The notes below the pieces were generated by a model. The model did no database searches, had not been told where the DNA came from, and was given only the letters and a program-made list of their open reading frames with translations. Below, one piece after another: positions 9,905-22,253 of a stretch of DNA of 64,000 nt; within the stretch, counting starts at the first letter, position 1; each line of letters starts with the position of its first letter. A program made the translations under genes and the position numbers. Source of the stretch: Brienomyrus brachyistius (taxonomy: Eukaryota; Chordata; Actinopteri; Osteoglossiformes; Mormyridae); assembly GCF_023856365.1 (NCBI RefSeq), contig NW_026042746.1, positions 41,426 through 105,425 on the forward strand, written 5' to 3'.

Positions 9905-12222
9905 TCACTTGTGGTAAAGATAAAACCGCTTTTCTTGCGCGATTTGGACTCGCTCCATATATTAAAAGGGAGCTTCGTTGTCATGTTTGACGTAAGTATG
10001 AACAGGACCATCAAAAGAAAACAACTGGATGTGCATGTCAGGTATTGGGTGAATTATGAGAATGGCTCTCGAGTGCAGTCCTGGTTCTGGGATCACAGTA
10101 CATGAGCCACTCCACCGCTGAAGACTTACTGGAGAAGTTTAAGGTAAGCCATTCAATAACATTTAAACTCATTAACGAACCCATGATTTTTAAATATCCA
10201 TGGTTTATCTTTACATGTGTTTAAATGGGAGAACCATATTTATTGGTAAGCATATTTTAAAGATTTTATTGCTGCTTCATGGCTTTTGCTGCAAAAAAAA
10301 TAGTTCATTGAGGAAATAGAATGTTTAAGTGTTGTGTAGCAACATGTACAGCTGTTGTACAGGCAAAAACTCTGGCTCAGTCCAAAGGAGGTGGATATAG
10401 GAATGGCTGTCATCAAGGTGGGACTTCTGTGAATTCACTGGTATCTTTACATACAAATGTATCAAACAATTGTGAAGTAAAAAATATGTGAATAACATGG
10501 AGTTTGAGCTGGTTTGATATGTACAGCTGAGGTAGTGTTAACCTTGGGCTGAGTGTGCAGAAAGATTCTGGAAATTTGACAAACCATCTTTTTGTCAGAG
10601 ACAGTCAGGAGCCAAAGGCAGTGGAAGTGACCTTGGTGTCCTTCAGATTAAAAAAAATTGCCAGATTGTGCTCTCAAAAATGTGCAAAAAGGCCTTGGAT
10701 AAATGCCCTCTGAAGTACTCGATTGTACATGAGATGACGTGCTTGGACCCAAACAAAATGCACACCAGCCAGATAACTGCCAGCAGAAAAGGAGAAATCT
10801 CATGCAGAAGTTTGCGCAGGAGAATCGGTTGGCAGGCAGGATATCTGCTGGTAAATCATAGGATAAGAATAGGATAGTTCAGAATATTATTTTTAAATTA
10901 TGCTTTTCTTTTTTCACATCTAACTGAATCAGGGACGGATTACAAACCGGGTTAGCGGGGCCGCTGCCCAGGGGCCCTTGGGGTGCAGGGGGCCCGTGGG
11001 CCCCAAGCCCAAAACAATTTGCAACGCTTATCAGCAATGTATTTTCGTTTGTCTATTTTAGAGGGCCTACATTCTTTGATCCTCTGCCTACAAGGTCCCC
11101 TGACCCTATAGGGAGGGTGTTTGGCTGCCAAGGGCCCTTGACTTGTGGTGGTTGTGGTGGTGGTGCAGGTGGTGGTGGTGGGGGGGGGCCTCGCGAACGT
11201 TTTACCCAGGGGCCCACACAACCCATAATCCGTCCCTGAACTGAATAGTGTTAACACGTAGATTTTAGCAGTATTTAGAAGACCGACTCTTGGTGTTTGA
11301 AAAGAAGCATCAGCCCAGTTATATTTTCTTTGATGAGCCTAGAGATATCTCAAGATTAAATTAAAATGATTGCACATTTATGGTATCATAGGAAAATTGG
11401 GTTATAAATCACTTTCCTATTCTACATGTGATTCTGTGTATTGACATTGTTGATCTGCATCTAATCTACTGTAATTAATGTAATTACAGGTGATGCAATA
11501 TCCCAGCAGTCTGATAATCACCTGCACAATGAGGCAAAAGGCTTGGATTTTATATCCTTCATTCCTTCAGCACCATCCAAAGTTGATGTCTTTTTACATC
11601 AAAAAGTTAGTGGGCCTTATCCTGACCTCTGGATGTTCTGCAAGAACTTGCTGCTGCTGTCCTATGGGCAAGCCGAAGTGGAACGAATAGAGGTGGAGAC
11701 CTGCAACTTATCAGAGGAAACAGTTGTTGCACAGAGGCTTATATGCGACCATGTCAGAGTGTGTGGGGGAGCAACCAAAGCGCCTCTGACCAAAGGTGAA
11801 AGATGAGCGAAAAGCAAAAAAGAAAACTTGAGGAACTCAAGAGGAAGAGAGTCTCACTGGAAAGTGTATGTGAGAGTTTACAAAAGGATGCTGAGCACAT
11901 GGCAGAGGAAGCAGAGAGTGCTGCTGGAACCAAAAGGGCAACATTACTTACCAAGTCCAATACTCTGAGCCGACGAGCGAAGGAGGAGAAAGAGCAGTTG
12001 GTGGTCTTAAATGCAGATACTGAAGAATAGGCTACTGAACTGTGACTCCTAACACATCAAGAGTGAATCGGTGGAAACAAAAATATTTAGGTTCTTTGCA
12101 TTTTTGGAGTATTTTACTTTCTGTGCCTGTTTGTACATTGTTCACAGCCATAATACTTTATAATTACAAGGTAGTTTTATGTTAGAGCTCTTGCTCCAAT
12201 AAATATGTGCCTTGTAATTAAC
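9905..12222 (+). pseudogene. hAT-transposase-derived gene, three 3' exons, broken (copy 2)
   Basis: Copy 2 shows one more exon than copy 1, because copy 1's equivalent lies left of the window. Exon about 9905-10143 reads GSFVVMFDVSMNRTIKRKQL then DVHVRYWVNYENGSRVQSWF. This is the region around the first catalytic aspartate of hAT transposases (FD..MN). One missing base after QSWFWD shifts the frame before SHSTAEDLLEKFK, and a donor GTAAGC follows at 10144. The exons at about 10657-10852 and 11487-12030 equal those of copy 1, with the same breaks. The polyadenylation signal is at 12198. The shared lesions show that inactivation came before the duplication. Confidence 0.65.
10930..11238. mobile_element. 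hAT-type MITE (309 bp), copy 2
   Basis: Duplicate of the element at 553-861 with the same AACTGAAT target duplication. It was carried along by the segmental duplication rather than inserted independently. Confidence 0.85.
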
Positions 12223-13579
12223 TAAATTCTAGGCTATTCAGTTTTTTTTGCCCTCGTGATGGTCGTGGGTTGTGAAAAAAGCCTTCTTCTTAGGGGTACC
12301 GCTGGGGCCAGCCGGGCGTATGTCGTGGCTTCAGTGAGTACTTATGTTTGTCATGCTGCCTGTGTACTTTATAGCGGCACAACATATTTCTGCAAATTGC
12401 ATGCGTCAAATTGTCTGTCTCTCTTAAAAAATATGAAGTGTCACCAAAATTTTAAACGGGGAATCAATCTCAATGAAAAATATTCGTCAAGTAACGTTTC
12501 TAAAATAATATAGACATACTAATAATTATATATTAATAAATCGGATGAACGATGCATCCCAAATTGTATCCGCTGCGCACTTCTTAATCAGGGCAATCGC
12601 ATCGTGGAGGTTTCTGCAGACGCCCAAAAAGACTTACTTAAGAAAACTGTTGCATGATAATTTGTACCATTTTCAAGGGTGGGGGGCGTGCAGTAGATGC
12701 CCCCTTTATTTTTGTGCTTCTGCCGTTCAAACCGAGCAGCACTGAGTTTGTCATGGCACCTGACGCCAAATCTACTGCTTAGCTGCTACAGACAGAACTA
12801 TCTTCAAATCACCACTAGGGGGTGTCAATGCTGCAGCTTCGTTCTATGGTTGATCTTTTTCAAAGACAGTTTTTTTTCTCTCTCTCCACATAATCAACTT
12901 AACTGATTAGCGTGCTTTCATAGTAATGGTTTTTAATCCGTGTTAATCTTCTGAACAATGACTAGTAAAGGTTCTATGAGGTTGTCCTACTTACTATGGA
13001 TTTTAAGTTTTTTATCAAGGTGTTAAAACGTACCACAGTTGCCAGTCCTGTGTTTTATGTCTAGCAATTTGTACAGTTTCTTCAGTATAAACACATGCCA
13101 TGATCTGTGAGAATCTCCTCCAGAACTCTGCATTTCCTCAAGATCTTTTTGTAATATTGCATCATGGCACTGCTCAGAACAACACAGATGGTGCATAACA
13201 ACACAAGGGAGTACAAGACAACATGGTGCAGAAACAGTGCGATACAAAGCAGGACAAAACTGGATGATACGTGGTCAGTGGTGGATAAAGTGCAGTAACA
13301 GCTGTACAGTGCAGCTGCCGTGGAAATGACTGTTACAGGGGATGCAAAAGCTGCAGGTTTGAATTGTTTGGCGAATGAAGCTGTTCATGAATCTGCTAGT
13401 CAGTGTTTGTGGATGGTGGTCAGAGTCCTGGATTATAGACTGAACCTTGTTACTGTGGCAGTTAAAGTACAGCTGGTCAATGGAGGGCAGTTCAGTGCGA
13501 ATGATGTTCTTAACAGACTTCGCAATGTACTGCCTTCCTGTCATGTGGCTCCACCATACCATAGTACTACTGTAAGAAC

Positions 13580-14591
13580 TAGGGATGTAACGATACATTC
13601 AACTCACCATTTGATACGATTCACGATTCTGAGTTCACGATACAATTTTCTCATTTTTTGCAGAATGAGCTGCAGACAAATATATTCAAAAATATTCTTA
13701 TATTTATCTTTCTGAACTGTTGACACTGTTGTGAACAGTGCAACTGAATTTGAATAAAATACTGTTGAAAAAAATCCCAAATCAAAATAAGTAAATAAAA
13801 AAAAATAAATCAAATAAATAAGCTAAGGTTTGCATGTGCAGCTTTTTAGCGTGCTTTGCCCTTTTAATAATCTTCACTCAGCTCACGGTGGTGCCAGTGG
13901 ACCTGTTTGTGTATGTTATCAGTCTATTACAATGTTTGCATGCAGTTTATGTCTTGTCTGTGCTTTTCTCGCTGTTTCCTCCTCGTTTGTGATTACCGGA
14001 AAGCTAATATGCTGCCACACCGCCAATTGAAGATCGGGCGGTGCGTCCATCCATCCATTTTCTGAAACCACTTAATCCCAACTGAGATCGCGGGGGAGAC
14101 CGGAGCCTATCCCGGGAACAAGGGGCGCAGACAGGAACCAAGCCCAGGCAGTCACCTACACACCGCAGGTCGCACACACTCACACAACTACAGGGCCAAT
14201 TTAGACTCACCAGTCAACCTATCCTGCATGCTTTTGGACCGTGGGAGGAACCTGGAGTCCCCGGCGAAAACGGGGAGAGCATGCGAACTCCACACAGAAA
14301 GGGCCCTGGACCGAAGCCAGCACTAACCACTGTGCCGTCCTCAGTTTCAAATTCATTCATCATCTCGCGTTCGCTCAAAACCAAAAACTGACGTACGATG
14401 TCGACGTGATACGCAGTGACATCTGACGTCAAACTCACATTGTGAAATCAAATGTAATATTACACCAGTTTTTCTGTTAAAGTACTGTGAAGTACTCCTA
14501 CAATAGTGATTCATTTTCCACATCAGCCGGTTTAAATCTTCATGCATTTGCACCGATTTTTAACTGATTTGTGATTCATCATTACATGCCA
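13580..14591. mobile_element. Non-autonomous hAT-like element, copy 2
   Basis: Duplicate of 3203-4214, including the internal diverged SINE at 14045-14345 (minus). Confidence 0.45.
14045..14345 (-). mobile_element. tRNA-derived SINE, diverged (copy 2)
   Basis: Duplicate of the SINE at 3668-3968. Confidence 0.7.
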
Positions 14592-14920
14592 GGGCCAGCA
14601 GCTCTGCATGGCTCGACCCTCATAAACATTCTCCACACATGCTGTTCAGGCAGTGGCCACAGAAATTCCCCCAGTGAACTTTATGCTTTCTGTCGGAGAG
14701 TATGCTGTGTTCTGGCCTTAAACCCTGCATACTACTTTGCAGACTTTGATCCTCTTAACAACAATTGGCATTTCTGGTGGCTGAATATCCATCCATCCGT
14801 CATCCAACTGCATGCTTAAAAGCTGTGAATAATAGTAATAATTCTTAAAATTGCAACTATCTAGAATTTCAGCCTAGTTACTCAGCTAAATTACTATTTA
14901 AACCTAGAATAATTTCTATA

Positions 14921-15275
14921 AGGGGCGGCATGGTGGTGCAGTGGTTAGCACTGTCGCCTCACACCTCTGGGACCCGGGTTCGTGTCTCCGCCTGGGTCAC
15001 ATGTGTGTGGAGTTTGCATGTTCTCCCCATGTCGTTGTGGGGTTTCCTCTGGGTACTCCGGTTTCCCCCCACAGTCCAAAAACATGCTGGGGCTAATTGG
15101 AGTTGCTGAATTGCCCGTAGGTGTGTGTGTGTGAGTGGATGGTGTGTGAGTGTGCCCTGCGATGGGCTGGCCCCCCATCCTGGGTTGTTCCCTGCCTCGT
15201 GCCCATTGATTCTGGGATAGGCTCCGGACCCCCCGCGACCCAATAGGATAAGCGGTTTGGAAAATGGATGGATGG
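14921..15275 (+). mobile_element. Full-length tRNA-derived SINE, copy 2
   Basis: Duplicate of 4544-4898 with the same ATAATTTCTATA target duplication. Confidence 0.85.
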
Positions 15276-16497
15276 ATAATTTCTATATGTGTGATAGAAT
15301 CAAAAAATATTTTGTTTTACATATAAATCTTCACAAGGTGTATTACACATGGTATTCCCCAGACACCGCCACCCCAACAGATGCTTTGTTTGTTAAGACA
15401 ATAGCTCAGAAAGTGGTTGATCGATCTTTTGCAGCTTTTACCAAGGTTTGTACAAGCCAAAATTAAATTTTGAAACGGATCCCTGCCACACCCTGCCCTC
15501 CTGAACCTCCCGTTTCCTCCCTAGTGTGGTATAACGTGCCATGCCTGTTCCGCGTTTGTTTTACCTCTCCTTCCTGCCCTTGTGTTACTCATTTCAGGTG
15601 CCTCTAGTTTGCTCCCTGCTTAGCCTTGTATAAATGTGCTTCTCAGTCCTGCCTTTAATGTTGCTGCTGCTGTTTGCCTGTGTGTTCTTCCCTGCTTATG
15701 ATTCCCCCGTGATCCAGTTGTGATCCAGTTGTCTTCATATCATGTATTCACATTCCTCAGCTGAGAGTGAACAAAGTTCTGTGGAAAGTATCTGACTACA
15801 GATAGACTTTCACCCAGTTCTCTGCGGGAGCTCTGATTACAGAGTGACTCCCCGACTACTTCTGAAGCCCTTCCTTAAGTATCCAGACCAGGTGATGGCA
15901 TGTTTCTGAAGACTGACTAATTTCGGTCAATGGTTAATTTTAGGGGCATTGCTGACCTTGGTTCTCAAGTCCCCAGCCAATCAGATCACTTTAGGGGGTG
16001 GTTGTAATTCCCTTGTTCTACCATGAGAGAATCTCTCTCAGTTTGGTGGGTTGAGCCGAAGTTTCTGTATTTCTCTTAGGAAAAGCTATACTGCCTTAAA
16101 TCTGAGAGTATAATACTCCTCGTCTCATGCCTATTCAAACGAGACCAAACATGCGTGTATTTGTCCCTAACATCTATGTGTGCTGAGTTATCCTGTTTAT
16201 AGTGGAAAAGGTGTCTGTGTCTGGAGGCTGACAGCTGTTGTTGCTGTGGATTGATTGTGGAACTCTGGTCACTCCGGGGGTGAAAGGTCTTGCTTTTTCT
16301 GTGCTGCTCCAGTTATTCCTATCCAGTCTCTCAGGAGCCGGCAGGCCTTTGCCTTCCTTAAAAGGGGTGGTTTGACGAGTTGAGTCCAGTCTTGCCTGGG
16401 CCAGCGGAGCTCTGAAATAGACTGATGCAGGCTGATCAGAGTTGGGGCCTGCAGGACCTATAAGTTTTATGTCCTTACAGAATGTAAGTGGCATCAT

Positions 16498-17819
16498 ACT
16501 AAACTAGTGGTGTTCGAACTAGCATGGAAAGAGGCTATGGGTAGCTACAAAAAGGCTCTTAGTGCCGCCAAATCATCTAGTATCTATCAGAACTAATTGA
16601 AATAAACAAAAATAATCCTAGATTCCTATTTACTATGGTGTCCAAGCTGACTAATAACCAGACCACTGGTTATTTTCCAGTGACGACTTTATGAAACTTT
16701 TTGACCAAAAATATGCTCAATTAAACAGAACATTTTGAATATTGAATATTGGTTAACCAGTCAGAACTGATGTACTTAATTTTATCTTCAAATTCATCTA
16801 CTTGTATGCTAGACCCTGTTCCATCAAAATTATTCAGCGATGCTCCCAGCATTGATTGAACCGCTACTAGCAATAGTTAAACTAAAACATATAATCATAT
16901 TACCCCAATTTTATCTTCACTGCACTGGCTGCCAGTTAGATTTCGTGTTGACTACAAAACACTGCTCTTAACCTATAAAGCTGTAAATGGTCTTGCACCG
17001 CAGTATGTGAGTGACCTCATTTGCGTTCCGAATCATACACTTAGATGACGAGATGGAGGTATTCTATCCGTACCCAGAATAAAGAACATTACCTTTGGGG
17101 GAAGAGCATTTGCTCATAAAGCACCACAGCTATGGAATAAACTTCCTATTAGTGTTCGGAACTCAGACACAATCTCTGCTTTTAAGTCAAGGCTTAAGAT
17201 GTACCTCTTTCGCCAGTCTTTTGGATAGTTAAATCTTCTTTTCTAAGGTGAATGGGAAATCTGGAGGTTCATAGTTATTTGAGATTGAAGGGGAAAGGGG
17301 GGATTGGTGCTGTCGTCCTGCCACTCTCGCCGATCACTTAAGCTGTGGATGGGAGGTGGCTTGACGCCAAAACCTCTGTAAACCCTCATGCCTGTGCTTC
17401 CTTCCAGGTCACTCTTTTAGGCAGGCTGTCATAGTTGCTTTAGTCCTGCCGGTTAGGTGTAGGGCAATAACTCTTCTCCATCTTCTCTTTTTCGAGCTGA
17501 TACCGAGCCGACTACACCGTGTGAACCCGCACCTGGACTCCTGGATATAACTACATGAAACCAACTGGGACTTTATAACTATATGAACTCTAATGAATGT
17601 CAATGTAAATGCAGTTTCATGCTCCTTGGTCGCCCAGAGGAGGATGGGGTCCCCTTCTGAGTCTAGGTTCCACTCAAGGTTTCTTCCTGCTAGAGGGAGT
17701 TTCCTTGCCACTGTCGCCTCAGGCTTGCTTGGTGGGGTTCTGGCCGGTTAAATGTAAAGTGCTTTGTGACAATGCATGTCGTTAAAAGCGCTATATAAAT
17801 AAAATTGAATTGAATTGAA
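16498..17819 (+). mobile_element. L2-type LINE, copy 2, with intact 3' end
   Basis: Same broken reverse-transcriptase remnants as 6121-7349, but continuing through the L2 3' UTR (AAAGTGCTTTGTGACAATGC, CGCTATATAAATAAA) to the TTGAATTGAATTG tail at about 17819. Confidence 0.8.
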
Positions 17820-17825
17820 GTGCTT

Positions 17826-19430
17826 CCTCAGATTCATTTTTAAATGTTCTCCAGCTAATTTCCACTATGGCCACGAGTTCTAGTATTTTAAATTAATATT
17901 GAAATGGTCATTTGGCTGAACAGCATCCCGACCTGTTAGAATCTTATATACCTGGATCATGTCCCCCCATAGTCTCCTTTGCTTGAGGCTAAACAGATTC
18001 AGCTCAGCGAACCTCTCCTCATAAGACATTCCTCTAAGTGCAGGAATCATTCTAGTCATCCTACGTTGCACCTTTTCCAAGGCAGCAATGTCCTTCTGAA
18101 GGTATGGTGACCAAACCTGCACACAGTATTCTAGGTGGGATCTTACCAAGGAATTATATAATCGTAGCATCACTTCTCTTGACTTACATCTCTAGGTGTG
18201 TGGAGTTTAATCCAACATCCTTTTGCCTTTTTTTAATGCTTCCCCACACTGGCAAGAGTGGGACATGGAAGTATCAACATACACACCGAGATCTTTCTCG
18301 TAATCAGCTACCTTTATTTCAGTGGAACCCATAAAATATCTGTACTTTACTATATTTACTATATTTCTGCTCCCTGCATGGATTACCTTATATTTATCTA
18401 TGTTAAATTTCATCTGCCACGTATGAGCCCAGTCGCTAATTAAATCCAGATCCTGTTGTAGCCTCTCTGGACATGAGACATGATCTAACATCAATCAGAA
18501 GATACCACACCAGCAGATAATGATTTCTGGAATAGTAAAGTTAAAGGTTGGCTAATAATACCCCTCATCTCTTTTAAAACTATAGATAAGATGCCATCAG
18601 GGCCTTGCGATTTATTTATTTTGAGCTTAGCTAGGCTTTGTACCACATCAGCCTCAGTTATACATATATTGGTCATAGACATCGTTGTATTTGTACTAAA
18701 TGGTGGTAAGCTATTCTACTGTGAACAGCCATTGTAAAATAATCATTAAACTCATTTATATCAATTTCATTTTCAATTATAAGGCCCTTACTATCCTGCA
18801 AATGAGTGATTTTCAGCTTTTAGAGCTCTTTCGGAGTTAAAATATTGGAAGAAACTTTTAACGTCATCCTTATAACTGTTATTAACTAAACCTGTAGACT
18901 TAGATACTCCTGCTTTATTTTGAAATCATTAGTTAATTTCCATTTGTGGAAGAAAGCCCTTTTGCTCCTGACTTTATTCTTAATTTTCGTAGTAAACCAC
19001 CTGTGACATCGCGTGCTGGACGAACAGGCAGGAAGCGAGGAATCAAGGATCCGGGAAACGGAGAGTCGGGAATGAGGGTTTATTGATGAAAACAGGTACC
19101 AACAGCGAGAGATTTCAATGACAGGACTGGGGAAACAGACTTGAATGTGGACTAAATACACAGGACTACTCAAACTGACAGAAAACAGCTGGTTACAATC
19201 GGGGCAGCACACATGGTTAATGAGGGGGCGTGGCACACACGAGGATCGTACAAGCAGGTCATGACACCAGCTTGGTTGCAGTTTCCTAGATTTAGTTTTT
19301 CTGGAAACGGGTATGAAGTTCTTTTGCACTTGCAACAATGTGCTTTTAAAAAATTCCCATGCCTCTTCCACAGTATTGCTATTTAACTCCATCCGATTTA
19401 CAGTTTCTAGTTTCAGTCTCATACCATTGA
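17826..19430 (-). mobile_element. CR1-like LINE, broken, split by a solo LTR
   Basis: Minus-strand non-LTR reverse-transcriptase pieces in order: AEEAW-type N-terminal part (19370-19420), KSRKLQPSW, then after the LTR a fragment containing KNKVRSKRAFFHKWK. Palm motif 1 follows (LAKLKINKSQGPDG, 18600-18650), then RDLDLISDWA-type thumb (LQQDLDLISDWAHTWQ, 18400-18460), and RLYNSLVRSHLEYCVQVWSP and KVQRRMTRM near the C terminus (18170-18040). Frameshifts and deletions lie between the pieces, and the catalytic FADD segment is missing around 18480. Same family as the better copy at 47802-48788. Confidence 0.8.
19002..19266 (-). mobile_element. Solo LTR (265 bp) inside the CR1-like LINE
   Basis: On the minus strand it starts TGTCATGACC and ends ATGTCACA (TG...CA). 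It contains GTGTGCCACGCCCCCT and an AATAAA signal, like the LTRs at 28240-28516 and 46920-47182. It interrupts the LINE codons between ..LQPSW and FTTK.. and has near-identical 5-bp flanks (CCACC/CCAGC), as expected for a Gypsy-type insertion. No internal region remains. Confidence 0.75.
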
Positions 19431-20450
19431 ATTACCCTTCCTAACATTGTATACTTTTGTTTTGGACTTGGTTGAAGACTCAGGCAGCAGGAGTTGCCCC
19501 AACGTTGGTATGTCCTTATCCATAAGGGGGAGTAAACGTTCTGGTTTCCCGACCTTATAGATGAAGGAGTTGGGGGATGTTGCCAGTGACCTGCCGGATT
19601 CCAGGCAGAACAGGCCTCGCTATGCCACAGCCCTTCAGAGACTGGGCCTTCCGTGCAGAACCTCTGCATCCAAATTAGACCAGTTGTTTAACAAAACCCT
19701 AAAATGGGGTTATTTTTGACATGGAACGGGACTTTGATTCAACAACCCATTACTTAGTTGCGGCAAGTACCCAATATCAAGTATAGCTGCAAAGAATCTG
19801 CCAGAGATTTTCAGAGAAGTTCCCCAGATGCATGGACTGGACTAAGGTGCGTCAGATTAAACAGGAGCCTGGTAAATTCTGTGAGCCCCACGCCAAGTGA
19901 CTGATGGAAACATACTCCAGCTACAGTGAGATGGACCCTCCAGCGGACCGAGAGTGGGATTCCCTCTGGGAGCGACAACTCGTGCAGTTGCTGGTGGATG
20001 AGCTGCAAACAGACATCAAGAAGGACTTCCAACCTCACAATCATTTACCAAACCACTTCAGGTAACTTGTAAAGATGTAGGTATTGGAGTATTCACACAT
20101 TCATTTGCAGTGTCCACCTCCTGTCCGGTAAATTTGGCAGGACAAAATTTGAATAACCTATAGGCCAGACTCATGAATGCGGCTGAACGAGTAAAGGTAG
20201 AACAGGTGGCCAATCCTGTTATACAGTCCTAGTAGATTGAGAACCACCTGATTGCAACTGTAGTTGGAATCAAGGGCTGAGCAGCATGGTGGCCTGGGGG
20301 ACAATTATGAAAACACAGACCCACTGATATCCTTAAAACCCACAATCAAAAGAGGAGTCAGGATGGCCAGTGACATGTGCTGGCTAAATGGGGACAACAA
20401 AGAGAGAACAGAACAAGGCAGGGAGGGATTCTGACACAGGTGCCATGCTA
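19431..20450 (+). pseudogene. Endogenous retrovirus gag-like remnant
   Basis: Plus-strand pieces related to the minus-strand remnant at 47565-49090. A segment near 19565 reads DVASDLPDSRQNRPRYATAL; a later one near 19850 includes IKQEPGKF, an in-frame TGA, then ETYSSYSEMDPPADREWDSL. The pattern resembles the capsid part of retroviral Gag. There are several stops and frameshifts, no recognisable pol or env, and no flanking LTR pair. It is an old, inactive insertion, and its borders are approximate. Confidence 0.55.
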
Positions 20451-20921
20451 CTTTGTTTAAATATGCTGTAATGTTTTAGTGCAAGCCTTAGACAATGGAA
20501 TCTCTGAATGACGCCGCAGTCTGGCTCTTTCTGAAGGTCCTATACTGTAACCGTCCTGAGAAGTTGTTTGCATGCACTTGCTGCCTTGACACTTGTTGAT
20601 GTGCGTGTGCCCTGCTCGAGCAGTAAAGGGGAGATCACATGCAGAGCTGATTTTCTGTAGTTCCTTAGAATAAAAATAGAATATTCTCTTCAAATAGGAA
20701 CACATGCTGCGTTTGATTATTTCACTCCAACTCGGACAAAAACGTCACGAAAAACATCACTTCCCATTAGAAACGCCTCTTTTATGACGTTAATGTCTGA
20801 CAGAATCTTCTTGTCCGAGTTGCCCCTGTGACGTAATTTCAACATGGCGGCTTACACACTCAACATTAATTCTATTTTACAAATCCTTAAAAATGTTTAT
20901 TTTGTTAAATTTATTATTATC
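20451..20921. other. Intergenic, no gene recognised
   Basis: No coding signal. A G/C-rich TGACGT-containing patch at 20740-20840 precedes AACATGGCGGCTTACAC, which looks promoter-like but leads into no identifiable exon. Confidence 0.4.
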
Positions 20922-21277
20922 CCATCCATCCATTTTCCAAACTGCTTATCCTACTGGGTCACGGGGGGTCCGGAGCCTATCCCGGAAGCAATGGGCACGA
21001 GGCTGGGAACAACCCAGGATGGGGGGCCAGCCCATCGCAGGGCACACTCACACACACCATGCACTCTCACATGCATTCCTACGGGCAATTTAGCAAGTCC
21101 AATTAGCCTCAGCATGTTTTTGGACTGTGGGGGGGAACCGGAGTACCCGGAGGAAACCCCACGACGACATGGGGAGAACATGCAAACTCCACACACATGT
21201 GACCCAGGCGGAGATTTGAACCTGGGTCCCAGAGGTGTGAGGCAACAGTGCTAACCAGTGCACGACCATACCGCCCA
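20922..21277 (-). mobile_element. tRNA-derived SINE, full length
   Basis: CCATCCATCC tail at 20922, then the full SINE body in reverse, ending with the tRNA-like head at CCATACCGCCC. TTTATTATTAT-type sequence on both sides is consistent with a target duplication. Same family as 4544-4898. Confidence 0.85.
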
Positions 21278-22253
21278 TTTATTATTATTATTATTTATAA
21301 TTATTAGTAATTATTAATGTAATTGCACGTGTTCGATTTAGAGAATACCATATTGTGACCGTAAACAGTATCCTAACATGCAATATCAGATTTTTACCAG
21401 ACTTGTTAGTGTTTTTGGTTTGTTTGTAGTTTGTTTGATCTCGAAAAAAGAATATCGCCATGAATGTACTAAAATACTTTATAAAGCTTTTAATGTGGTT
21501 TGACTAGTTCCTGTTTCTTGTTTATTTGTCTGAAATAATAATCTTACTCCATAACTGCTAAAATATAAAGCAACAACACAGCAGCGTATTCATGGAGGCA
21601 GCCATGTTTGTTCCGAGTTGTGCTAGCTTGAACGGGAGATTGTTGGATGTGATGTCACCCAATTTGGAATTTCCAAGTTCCGAGAGAAAAACGAACGCAC
21701 CACAAGACTCTGGCTGGAAATTTCTACAATAGAGCCATTTAGTTATTTCTAGAAAAATATTTAGAGCCAATGACCTGATGTCATTGTAACACATTGTCAC
21801 TGTCCGTGGTGCTGAATTCTCTACTTGATGGGCTGGTGCTGAATGAATATGACAGCTGGCCAACATGTCTGTGTGCTTCCACTGACTGGCACCCAGACAT
21901 ATAATGACTTTTAACAATGAGGAGGGAAACGTCCAGACAGGAAATTAGTCAACAGTAATTAGTAATCACATATAGTTCTCATTTATCATGATGTAAAATT
22001 CAAAAACCTTTTTTTTATTATTAAGGGATAAATGTAATTGAGTTTTAATGTATCCTTTCCGCTCTTAAAATCGCAAATTATTTCTGACTATTAATCTGCA
22101 CATTTTAATAATTTCATTAATATTACCTAATTGGTTTGTCTTTTTTATTAAATTTTAAAACTAGCTGTACAATTGTTGAGATGTTGCTGTTCTGAATGTC
22201 ATTGGCCTGTTGCCTTACGTCTGTCTAAACATGAGTGAGGGGATGGATGCACT
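21278..22253. other. Intergenic, no gene recognised
   Basis: AT-rich DNA with a TTATTATT microsatellite at the left edge. The 119-residue minus-strand frame at 21558-21917 has no recognisable motif. Confidence 0.4.

Larger units (their letters stand above)
10378..17726. repeat. Segmental duplication, copy 2
   Basis: Matches 1-7349 base for base apart from the rare substitutions noted there. At 17727 this copy continues naturally into the L2 LINE 3' end, whereas copy 1 is broken at the corresponding base. The duplicated unit probably extends left of 10378 as well, into the hAT exon at 9905, but the matching part of copy 1 is outside the window. Confidence 0.95.

Noticed and set aside
18886..19422. 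178-residue minus-strand protein
   Set aside because: A LINE frame read through an inserted LTR; not a real gene.
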